From the NCBI GenBank assembly GCA_015520985.1, contig WAOY01000044.1, positions 1-8,638 on the forward strand: DNA of 8,638 nt, given 5' to 3'. The position numbers and the translations under genes were made by a program. Under the pieces are notes generated by a model. The model ran no database searches. It was not told the origin of the DNA and was given only the letters and a program-made list of their open reading frames with translations. This DNA is from DHVE2 group archaeon (GTDB lineage Archaea; Thermoplasmatota; Thermoplasmata; Thermoplasmatales; Aciduliprofundaceae). Shown in pieces: positions 1-5,575 of the stretch; the stretch's first letter is position 1; each line of letters begins with the position of its first letter.

Positions 1-88
1 TCCCAGACCCAGTGTATTCCATCGTCGGAACCGAGGAGGTAGAGCTCTACCTCCTCGGTTCCGACGATGGAATACACTGGGTCTGGGA
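1..88. repeat. Perfect 88-bp palindrome (44-bp arms, no loop) at window edge
   Basis: Positions 1-44 are the exact reverse complement of 45-88, with the centre at GAG|CTC between 44 and 45 and no spacer; pairing stops after 88. The left arm begins at the first base of the window, so the true repeat may extend further left. The right arm codes for a plausible beta-sandwich strand of the adhesin gene (LYLLGSDDGIHW), so it is probably the genuine sequence and the left arm a copied fold-back. The centre coincides with a codon boundary, so the reading frame stays open through both arms by symmetry. Contig-end fold-backs from assembly or multiple-displacement amplification typically look like this; a real replicated palindrome of this perfection is less likely but not excluded. 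Confidence 0.97.
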
Positions 89-998
89 CTCACAGCATCT
101 GGTATACATAAAACCGAAGCAGCCGTACACGGGCAACCTGAAATTCGACGAAGTTGACAGGGATGCGTGGATATGGAGAGACAAAAATGGCAATTTGCCA
201 TACTGGTGCTTCAACGGAAGGAGCGGGGGAGGGACCTTTGACTGGGAGTATGTGGAGGTGGATCTATCGCCATACATCGGCAGGTTCAAGGAAATCAGAA
301 TATACTTCGTGATGGCACAGTACGGTGGAATGTCGGCTAACGGGGGATGGCATCCTGAGATGGGATGGTACATAGACGACGTAAAGGTGAAGGTGATAGG
401 GGACGGAATAAACGACCTGTGGCGCATCGCAAATCTCACCGCAGATGGGGATAAGCTGGGTGCCCATTCAGGGTACCACGCCTGGGTGTACAACGATACC
501 AATGTGAACGGCAACCTGCCGCAGGGCATAGATTCCTCGCTGATAACCAAGCAGATAGACCTCACTTCCGCGAGGAATACCACGCTGGAATTCTGGACGA
601 GGTTCAATCTGGACCCCGCCGCGGGTCTACCGCCGGCGACGTTCAGGGTGGAGGTGAGCGCGGACAACGGTATAACATGGGAACCTATAACCTATGGTGT
701 GCGCATAGGCTGGGGCTCCAGCGGACATGGCGGATATGCTGGAATTCCCGACGATGGAAATGCGGACCACTACGACTGGGTCGCAGCGAGCACCTTGCTG
801 AGGATCAACTGCGATCTCAGCGGCTGGGCGGGCCACACGATCCTCCTAAGATTCCGCGTGGTGACCAATGCCTCATCGCCCCAGACATGGGATCCAGCCC
901 ATGCGAACGATCCGCACGGAATATACGTGGACGATGTCTTCATATTCGGAGAGAGCTACGCGGTGAAGATTCCAGAGCAGTATTTCTGGACGGGTTAA
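3..998 (+). CDS. Secreted adhesin-like protein, C-terminal part (two MAM/choice-of-anchor-J-like beta-sandwich domains), 5'-partial
   Basis: This is the 3' part of a gene for an extracellular or cell-surface protein; the frame is open to the left edge, so no start can be assigned (the GTG at 12 lies inside the palindrome and is not trusted). Two similar domains are visible. The first ends near nt 365-390 with GWYIDDVKVKV, after WEYVEVDLSPYIG and a phenylalanine-rich strand. The second runs from about nt 415 to 950, with an LEFWTRF strand, VEVSADNGITWEPI, a CDLSGWAGHTILLRFRV segment, and an ending GIYVDDVFIFG. This layout (SxDxGxTW near the start, x-[IV]DDV at the end) resembles MAM-like or choice-of-anchor-J domains found beside secreted peptidases and in surface adhesins. 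No peptidase motif, transmembrane anchor or sorting signal is visible at the C-terminus, which stops just after the second domain. The full protein could be a secreted protease or an S-layer-associated adhesin; ligand unknown. Confidence 0.7.
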   Translation, partial: PDPVYSIVGTEEVELYLLGSDDGIHWVWDSQHLVYIKPKQPYTGNLKFDEVDRDAWIWRDKNGNLPYWCFNGRSGGGTFDWEYVEVDLSPYIGRFKEIRIYFVMAQYGGMSANGGWHPEMGWYIDDVKVKVIGDGINDLWRIANLTADGDKLGAHSGYHAWVYNDTNVNGNLPQGIDSSLITKQIDLTSARNTTLEFWTRFNLDPAAGLPPATFRVEVSADNGITWEPITYGVRIGWGSSGHGGYAGIPDDGNADHYDWVAASTLLRINCDLSGWAGHTILLRFRVVTNASSPQTWDPAHANDPHGIYVDDVFIFGESYAVKIPEQYFWTG

Positions 999-1029
999 TC
1001 TTTTTATCCCACCCATTCTTTTTCCCAGC
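999..1029 (+). promoter_or_regulatory. Short spacer: TATA box for alaX and T-tracts that may end the upstream transcript
   Basis: The 31-nt gap carries TTTTTAT at 1001-1007, centred about 26 nt before the alaX ATG at 1030. This is the distance expected between an archaeal TATA box and the transcription start, so the alaX mRNA is probably leaderless; no Shine-Dalgarno sequence is present. Two T-runs (1000-1005 and 1018-1023) could also act as a U-rich archaeal terminator for the adhesin gene. There is no hairpin. Both roles are inferred from sequence only. Confidence 0.5.
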
Positions 1030-2181
1030 ATGCTCTACTACGAAGAACCGTACCTGAGGGAGACGGATGCGAGGATTCTCGATAGGGAAGAAGGGAAAAT
1101 CCTGCTCGATAGAACCGTGCTCTACCCCGGCGGCGGAGGGCAGCCAGCGGACCGGGGCTTCGTGATCTGCGGTGAAAGGAAAATTCCCGCGAGGCACGTG
1201 GGCGGCGGGTGGCACGAATTATCGGAAGAATGTGAGCAGAATGAGGTCACAGTGGTGGTGGACTGGGAGCACAGGTACATGACCATGAGGATGCACACCG
1301 CCGAGCATGCATTCTTCAGGTTTCTCCAGGACCGCGGGGCAAGGCTGGTGAAAATTGACCTGGGGGAGATTTCAACGATAGTGTTCAGGGGAGAGGTGAG
1401 CGCTGAGGACGTGCTGGACGCGGAGAGAAAAACCAGGGCCCTCATTAAAGAGGGGCGCGCAGTCCGCTCATTCTGGATATCCCGGAGAGACGCGGACAGA
1501 TATCCGGATCTGAGGATAAACTGGGAGAGAATAAGGGAGGAGAAAATAAGGGTGGTGGAGATAGAGGGTCACGATCTGTCCGCATGCAAGGGTGTCCACG
1601 TGGCGAACCTGAAGGAGGTGGGAGACTTTGCCGTGCTGAAGTTCAGAGAGGGAAAGAACAAGGAGGTGAAGTTCATGGTGGGCGAGGATGCCTCCAGAGC
1701 GCATGCTCGGTACTCCGAAACCCTGAGGAGATTGACGTGGAAATACAACCTCGATGCGGAGAGGGTTGACGCGTACATTTCGAATCTACAGGAGGAGAGA
1801 GACAGGCTTTACAGGGCGATCAGGGAGATAAGCGCAAGGATCCCGTTCACTGTGGAAGAGTGCAACGGTTTAAAGATAGCCACCCTCGTCATCCCTGCAG
1901 GGGACAGGAAGGCGATAGTTAAGAGGATGCTTGAGTGGACACGCAATAACCAGGGAGTGGCGATTTACATGGAGGAGAGCGGGGCAATCTCCATAGCCAT
2001 TTCTGAGAAACTCGGCACCATGGACAAGATCATAGAGGTGCTGCGGGATTACGGCTGGAAAGGTGGTACCCGGGGCAACTTCGCCAGCGGCCGCGTGGAA
2101 AATGGAGAGGCGATAGAGGAATTGAAAAAGGTTATATGCTCTCCGGACATACACTTGCACGGTGGTGAAAATGAACCTTGA
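1030..2181 (+). CDS. alaX: Alanyl-tRNA editing protein, AlaX-L type with DHHA1 domain
   Basis: A 383-residue free-standing relative of the AlaRS editing domain, predicted to hydrolyse misacylated tRNA-Ala (Ser-tRNA-Ala and possibly Gly-tRNA-Ala) in the cytoplasm. Residues 1-85 form the AlaRS-like barrel with YPGGGGQPADRG at 32-43. The zinc-binding editing core follows: HTAEH gives H89 and H93, and CKGVH gives C186 and H190, the four ligands expected. The usual CGGTHV is altered to CKGVHV. A helical segment (about 225-265) leads to a C-terminal DHHA1 domain with the glycine-rich GGTRGNFASGRV near 345-356. There is no aminoacylation domain. Length fits the long AlaX class rather than the roughly 150-240-residue short forms. 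The ATG at 1030 is chosen because homologues begin near LYYEEPYL and a TATA box lies 26 nt upstream. The 3' end overlaps the aminopeptidase start by 11 nt, indicating an operon. Family assignment is strong; substrate range is inference. Confidence 0.9.
   Translation: MLYYEEPYLRETDARILDREEGKILLDRTVLYPGGGGQPADRGFVICGERKIPARHVGGGWHELSEECEQNEVTVVVDWEHRYMTMRMHTAEHAFFRFLQDRGARLVKIDLGEISTIVFRGEVSAEDVLDAERKTRALIKEGRAVRSFWISRRDADRYPDLRINWERIREEKIRVVEIEGHDLSACKGVHVANLKEVGDFAVLKFREGKNKEVKFMVGEDASRAHARYSETLRRLTWKYNLDAERVDAYISNLQEERDRLYRAIREISARIPFTVEECNGLKIATLVIPAGDRKAIVKRMLEWTRNNQGVAIYMEESGAISIAISEKLGTMDKIIEVLRDYGWKGGTRGNFASGRVENGEAIEELKKVICSPDIHLHGGENEP
2161..2165 (+). promoter_or_regulatory. Shine-Dalgarno GGTGG deciding the M42 start
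   Basis: GGTGG(TGA) lies inside the end of alaX, 5 nt before the ATG at 2171. GTG codons at 2162 and 2165 are also in frame, but they fall inside this ribosome-binding sequence, so ATG 2171 is preferred. It also places the conserved MNLEDLIREM start where M42 homologues begin. Confidence 0.6.
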
Positions 2182-3181
2182 AGATTTGATCAGGGAAATG
2201 GTTATGGTTCCGGGTGTGAGCGGTTTTGAGGAGCCATTCAGGAGGTATCTTGTGGACAAGTTGAAAGATTACGGACCGTGGGTTGACCCCGTCGGAAACG
2301 TTCACGTGAAAATAGGCAAGGGTGAGAAGAAGATAGCCATAATCGCCCATATGGACGAAATAGGGCTGGTAACCACACATGTCAACAAGGATGGCTACGT
2401 GCACTTTGCCCCGATAGGCGGCGTGGACAGCAGGATGCTCTACGGTAGAGTCGTGGAAATATTCACAGACGATGGTGTGAGATACGGAGTGATCGGCCTC
2501 ATACCCCCGCATCTCAGCACCTCCGAGGACAGGAACAAGGTGCCAACGTGGAAGGAACTCGTGATAGACGTTGGGGCGAAGAGCAGGGATGAGGCCCTGG
2601 CCATCGGAATTCGGGAGATGCTCCCTGCCCGGTGGAAGAAGGACTTCGTGGTTATGGGAAACTACATAGTTACCCGGGCACTGGATGACAGGATCGGCTG
2701 CGCTATACTCTACGCCCTCCTGGAGCGTCTGAGCGATGAGGACCTCGGCAGCGAGGTGCATTTCATATGGACCGTGCAGGAGGAGACAGGGCTGAGGGGG
2801 GCCAGCGCCCTGAGCGATTCCGAGAGGTTCGACGAGGTGTATGCGGTGGACACCATGACCACAGGGCTTATGCCAGGGGTGGCGTTCCACCTCAGCACGG
2901 CCCGAATAGGGGAAGGGCCAGCAATAAGGCTCGTGGACAGGAAGGGTGTGGCACCCCAGAACCTCAGGGAGAAGGTTAAGAGGATAGCGAAGGAAAACGG
3001 CATACCTGTGCAGGAAGCCATAACCGGGGGCACGACTGACGCCGCCACGGTCTTCGAGCACGGAACCCCTGCACTGCCCATATGCATACCCGTGAAATAC
3101 ACCCACAGCCCAGTGGAAATGGTACACATGGCCGACGTGAAGAACGCCATTGACCTCCTGGAAAAAGTGGTGAAGAGTTAG
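2171..3181 (+). CDS. M42 family metallo-aminopeptidase (TET/endoglucanase-like)
   Basis: A 336-residue cytoplasmic dinuclear metal aminopeptidase of family M42; archaeal members form hollow dodecameric tetrahedra (TET) that trim peptides left by the proteasome. The expected ligands are visible: H60 in AHMDEIG with D62 beside it, the bridging aspartate D172 in ALDDRIG, the catalytic and ligand pair E204-E205 in VQEETG, D227 in YAVDTM, and H312 in THSPVE. The TGGTTDAA motif (from about residue 280) is also present. Length is typical for the family (about 330-360). No signal peptide is seen. The gene overlaps the end of alaX by 11 nt and has a GGTGG ribosome-binding site within it, so the two are probably co-transcribed. 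Its stop overlaps the stop of the convergent aminotransferase by 4 nt. Old database labels of 'cellulase/endoglucanase' for this family should not be transferred. The preferred N-terminal residue of substrates cannot be read from sequence. Confidence 0.93.
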   Translation: MNLEDLIREMVMVPGVSGFEEPFRRYLVDKLKDYGPWVDPVGNVHVKIGKGEKKIAIIAHMDEIGLVTTHVNKDGYVHFAPIGGVDSRMLYGRVVEIFTDDGVRYGVIGLIPPHLSTSEDRNKVPTWKELVIDVGAKSRDEALAIGIREMLPARWKKDFVVMGNYIVTRALDDRIGCAILYALLERLSDEDLGSEVHFIWTVQEETGLRGASALSDSERFDEVYAVDTMTTGLMPGVAFHLSTARIGEGPAIRLVDRKGVAPQNLREKVKRIAKENGIPVQEAITGGTTDAATVFEHGTPALPICIPVKYTHSPVEMVHMADVKNAIDLLEKVVKS

Positions 3182-4392
3182 GAGATTTCTTCCTTTATCA
3201 CCTTTGCGAGCCTCTCCACCCCAACCTTTATCTGCTCATCCGTGGGGTATGTGAAGTTCAGGCGCATGGTGTTCTTGTGGTCCCTGTCCGGGAAGAACGC
3301 GGAGCCTATGACGTAAGCCACCTTGTTCTCCACGGCGCGTATGAACATCTTCTCCGCGTCAACCCCTGGAGGAAGGGTCACCCACAGGAACATACCCCCG
3401 TCAGGCCTCGTCCACTTCACCCCATCGGGGAAGTGGTCATCGAGCATGTCCAGCATCAGATCCCTCTTCCTCTTGTAAAGTCGAATGATGTTGGGTATGT
3501 GCTCGTCCAGGTAACCGCGCGATATGTACTCGCTTGCCACGAACTGCCCAACGGTATTGGTGCATAGATCGATGCCCTGCTTCGCCAGGACGGCTTTGTG
3601 TATTATCTCCTCATCCGCCACCATGTGCGCGAGCCGGAATCCGGGGGAGAGTATCTTTGAGAAAGTCCCCATGTAAATGACGTACCCGTTCTTATCCAGC
3701 GATTTTAGGAGAGGTAGTTTCTCACCCGAGTAGCGCAGTTCCCCGTAGGGGTCATCCTCAAGGACAAGGACATCGTACTCCTCCGCGAGTTCGAGGACGT
3801 GTTTCCTCCTCTCCAGGTTCATGGTCACCCCCGCGGGATTCTGGAAGGTGGGTATGGTGTATATGAGCTTCGGCTTGCGTCCATCCTTCACCATATCCCT
3901 CAGAGTTTCCTCGAGCAGGTGTGTGTTCATCCCCTCGTCATCCATCTCCACGGTAACGTATCTGGGCCTGTATGACTGGAAAGCTGTGAGGATACCTATG
4001 TACGTGGGCGCCTCCACGACCACAAAATCACCAGGGTCGATAAAGATCTTGGCAAGCAGGTACAGTGCCTGCTGTGACCCCGCCGTAATAAGGATGTTAT
4101 CCCTGCCGATATGCACCCCGTACCTCTCCGCCATGAATTTAACTAGGACGTCACGGAACCTGTTAACACCCTCGGTGGATCCATACTGGAGCACCCTTGG
4201 ACCTTCACGCTCCAGGAGATCATCGAGTATCTCCTTTATCTTCCCAACGGGAAAGGATTCCGGGTTGGGCAAACCGCCCGCAAAGGATATGATATCAGGC
4301 TGCTGGGTTAACTTGAGAAGTTCCCTGATCTCAGACGCCTTTAGGCTCTTCGCTATCGCGGAGAATTCTTCATCCACATTCAACCGAATCAC
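3178..4392 (-). CDS. PLP-dependent class I/II aminotransferase (LysN/aromatic aminotransferase-like)
   Basis: A 404-residue fold-type I aminotransferase with a complete active site. K246 in GTFSKILSPG is the Schiff-base lysine for pyridoxal phosphate. D213 in EDDPY contacts the PLP nitrogen, with Y216 three residues on. N185 lies in FQNPAG, Y131 in PTYIG, R253 helps bind phosphate, and R377 in MRLNF binds the substrate carboxylate. The N-terminal ISFAGGLPNPESFP is typical of the group containing 2-aminoadipate aminotransferase LysN, archaeal aromatic aminotransferases and related broad-specificity enzymes, without the MocR DNA-binding domain. Amino donor and acceptor cannot be fixed from sequence. 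The GTG at 4392 is chosen as start because TTAATATTTT (4412-4421) sits about 25 nt upstream, which predicts a leaderless mRNA; the in-frame GTG at 4377 is the alternative. It lies 36 nt downstream of kptA on the same strand but appears to have its own promoter. It converges with the aminopeptidase gene, sharing 4 nt. Confidence 0.9.
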   Translation of the reverse strand: MIRLNVDEEFSAIAKSLKASEIRELLKLTQQPDIISFAGGLPNPESFPVGKIKEILDDLLEREGPRVLQYGSTEGVNRFRDVLVKFMAERYGVHIGRDNILITAGSQQALYLLAKIFIDPGDFVVVEAPTYIGILTAFQSYRPRYVTVEMDDEGMNTHLLEETLRDMVKDGRKPKLIYTIPTFQNPAGVTMNLERRKHVLELAEEYDVLVLEDDPYGELRYSGEKLPLLKSLDKNGYVIYMGTFSKILSPGFRLAHMVADEEIIHKAVLAKQGIDLCTNTVGQFVASEYISRGYLDEHIPNIIRLYKRKRDLMLDMLDDHFPDGVKWTRPDGGMFLWVTLPPGVDAEKMFIRAVENKVAYVIGSAFFPDRDHKNTMRLNFTYPTDEQIKVGVERLAKVIKEEIS

Positions 4393-4411
4393 CGAGGGGA
4401 AATTGCGTTGG

Positions 4412-4421
4412 AAAATATTAA
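4412..4421 (-). promoter_or_regulatory. Predicted TATA box of the aminotransferase gene
   Basis: On the minus strand this reads TTAATATTTT, preceded by purine-rich GAAAAGG that could serve as a BRE. Its centre is about 25 nt upstream of the GTG at 4392, in the only 36-nt gap between kptA and the aminotransferase, which argues for independent, leaderless transcription. Confidence 0.55.
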
Positions 4422-4428
4422 CCTTTTC

Positions 4429-5196
4429 TCACTCCTCGCCCTTTCCGAGCCTCTTCATCCTCTCCCGCTCCCTCTCCAGCTTCTTCTCCCTCCTCCGCTT
4501 CTCCTCCTCTATCTTCTCCAGTTCCTCGGGAGGGACCTCAACCTCGCGCTTCTCAGCCACCTTGATGTACTCTGGTGGAATTTCACTGGCTATGTATACT
4601 TTGGGAGAGGCCACGTAGATGGTGTAACCGTCTTCCATCGCCCTCCTTGCGTCTATCTCAAGTATGATGGGATCGTCCACCCTGTGCCTACCGGCGATGT
4701 AAGCATCCTCATAATTCTTGCTCAGGTGAACCCACTTCCTGTCGCCGGGCTTTAGGCCCATCTCCTGTATGAACTCGAGCTCCTCCTCCGTGGTGGGATA
4801 ATACAGGATATCGGGCACGCCCTCCGTCGGCAGATCGCTCAGGTCCACCTTTATGGAGTGCCCGTAGGTGGCACGGATCCTCTTGTTCTCCATATCAAGC
4901 TGGTATCTGCCCTTGTCATCGGTGAGCACGATGGCCTCGATGTGCTTGACCTTCAACCAGCGGAACCTGCGGTGTCTCCTCTTTATCCCCTTCACTATGT
5001 CGTAAATGTTGGCCCATCCGTGCTCGTCAAGGCGCACCCCGAACTTCTCGGGGAAATGCCTGAGTATGCCCGCGAGCATCCTGCTTATCGCAGTCAGCTC
5101 CCAGTCGTTGAGCATGAACTTTCCCTCTTCCCCGCATATAGGGCAGCGATCTCCACGGAACGGCCCGTGCTTCTCACACCACCTTACCTGAACCAT
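4429..5196 (-). CDS. kptA: RNA 2'-phosphotransferase KptA/Tpt1 with N-terminal zinc finger and charged C-terminal tail
   Basis: A 255-residue enzyme predicted to remove an internal RNA 2'-phosphate by transferring it to NAD+ (products: ADP-ribose 1'',2''-cyclic phosphate, nicotinamide and repaired RNA). Residues 7-21 form a CxxH...CxxC zinc finger (C7, H10, C18, C21), usual in archaeal KptA. The RNA-binding lobe has LRHFPEKFG, with the catalytic-type R46 and H47, then RATYGHS with R108. The ADP-ribosyltransferase lobe has LYYPTTEEE (131-139), VHLSKNYEDA (156-165) and R170 in AGRH, completing the Arg-His-Arg-Arg set. The usual LYHGT is changed to LYYPT. Residues 213-255 are a highly charged, probably helical tail rich in Glu, Arg and Lys that is longer than in ordinary KptA proteins. 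The start is ATG 5196, because the zinc finger follows at once; the frame stays open 55 codons further upstream, but that stretch is hydrophobic and overlaps the divergent MIP18 gene. Archaeal substrates in vivo are uncertain. Confidence 0.93.
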   Translation of the reverse strand: MVQVRWCEKHGPFRGDRCPICGEEGKFMLNDWELTAISRMLAGILRHFPEKFGVRLDEHGWANIYDIVKGIKRRHRRFRWLKVKHIEAIVLTDDKGRYQLDMENKRIRATYGHSIKVDLSDLPTEGVPDILYYPTTEEELEFIQEMGLKPGDRKWVHLSKNYEDAYIAGRHRVDDPIILEIDARRAMEDGYTIYVASPKVYIASEIPPEYIKVAEKREVEVPPEELEKIEEEKRRREKKLERERERMKRLGKGEE

Positions 5197-5201
5197 AGGA
5201 A

Positions 5202-5212
5202 CCACATTGTGG
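5202..5212. repeat. Small dyad CCACA-T-TGTGG between kptA TATA box and start
   Basis: A perfect 5-bp inverted repeat with a 1-nt centre lies 6 nt upstream of the kptA ATG, at about the expected transcription start. It could be a regulator-binding site or could be chance; eleven bases is too short to decide. Confidence 0.35.
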
Positions 5213-5224
5213 AATAACAACCCG

Positions 5225-5233
5225 CATATAAAG
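5225..5233 (-). promoter_or_regulatory. Predicted TATA box of kptA
   Basis: On the minus strand this reads CTTTATATG, about 33 nt before the kptA ATG at 5196. A start site 25-27 nt downstream would leave a leader of only about 7 nt, and no Shine-Dalgarno sequence is present. The same bases read ATATAAAG on the plus strand, so a second, more distant promoter for the MIP18 gene is possible. Confidence 0.55.
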
Positions 5234-5245
5234 ATTACCCATACC

Positions 5246-5254
5246 CTTAATAAC
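5246..5254 (+). promoter_or_regulatory. Predicted TATA box of the MIP18-family gene
   Basis: CTTAATAAC is centred about 26 nt upstream of the ATG at 5276, matching a leaderless archaeal promoter. It partly overlaps the right copy of the direct repeat, so anything bound to the repeat would affect this promoter. Confidence 0.5.
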
Positions 5255-5275
5255 AACCCCGCAATTACCCCACCC

Positions 5276-5575
5276 ATGGTCACAGAGGACGAGGTCCGCA
5301 GAGTTCTCAAAACCGTGGTGGACCCGGAATTCGGGCTGAGCGTTATAGACCTCGGGCTCATCTACGAACTGAAGATCATAGACGGGAAGAAGGTCTACAT
5401 CAAGATGACCCTCACCACTCCGATGTGCCCCCTCGCAAACGCTATCGTGGCGGATGTTTACCAGAAGGTGAAGGAGATACCCGGCGTTGAAGACGTGGAC
5501 ATCGAGTTATCCTTCGACCCGCCCTGGAGCCCGGATATGATGACCCCGGAGGCGAGAAAATTACTGGGACTGTGA
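5276..5575 (+). CDS. MIP18/DUF59 family iron-sulfur cluster assembly protein (SufT-like)
   Basis: A 99-residue single-domain protein of the MIP18 (DUF59) family, whose members help mature or carry Fe-S clusters; related forms include SufT, PaaD and eukaryotic CIA2. Diagnostic motifs are present: VDPEFG near the start (D16, E18), IDLGLIYE at 24-31, TLTTPMCPLA with the conserved cysteine C51, and PPWSPDMMT near the C-terminus. It has no fused Mrp/NBP35 ATPase domain, which many archaea encode separately. The start is ATG 5276, since the conserved sequence begins immediately after it and a TATA box lies 26 nt before; the frame is open upstream to 5207, but those residues are Asn- and Pro-rich promoter sequence. 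It is divergent from kptA and ends directly against the stop of the membrane protein gene. The assignment to the family is firm; its client protein is not known. Confidence 0.92.
   Translation: MVTEDEVRRVLKTVVDPEFGLSVIDLGLIYELKIIDGKKVYIKMTLTTPMCPLANAIVADVYQKVKEIPGVEDVDIELSFDPPWSPDMMTPEARKLLGL

Larger units (their letters stand above)
5213..5270. repeat. Imperfect direct repeat in kptA/MIP18 divergent promoter region
   Basis: AATAACAACCCGCA (5213-5226) followed by ATTACCC (5234-5240) recurs as AATAACAACCCCGCA (5249-5263) followed by ATTACCC (5264-5270). Units are spaced 36 nt apart. The first copy has seven extra bases (TATAAAG) that make up the kptA-side TATA box, and one fewer C. The repeats cover most of the 79-nt gap between the two divergent starts. 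They may be a duplicated promoter or a paired regulator-binding site. Confidence 0.6.

Noticed and set aside
1..88. The inverted repeat as a transcription terminator, attachment site or transposon end
   Set aside because: It has no loop, no T-tract, no flanking duplication and lies within an open reading frame; nothing nearby encodes an integrase or transposase.
2132..3127. Long minus-strand open frame (331 codons) opposite the M42 gene
   Set aside because: It is antisense to a gene with all its catalytic residues, shows no recognisable motif and is rich in His, Pro and Tyr, as expected from reading a biased coding strand backwards.
3821..4618. Plus-strand open frame (265 codons) across the aminotransferase and kptA 3' end
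   Set aside because: Serine- and leucine-rich shadow of two well-supported minus-strand genes; it spans their intergenic promoter.
4429..5196. KptA as an ADP-ribosylating toxin of a toxin-antitoxin or defence pair
   Set aside because: It has the complete RNA 2'-phosphotransferase motif set and archaeal zinc finger, and no antitoxin-like partner gene is adjacent.
5207..5275. 23-codon upstream extension of the MIP18 gene
   Set aside because: It reads through the TATA box and direct repeats, and family members start at the position of ATG 5276.
5197..5361. 55-codon upstream extension of kptA with a hydrophobic stretch that might look like a signal or membrane segment
   Set aside because: The zinc finger starts right after ATG 5196, the extension covers the promoter and the 5' end of the divergent MIP18 gene, and KptA is a soluble RNA enzyme.
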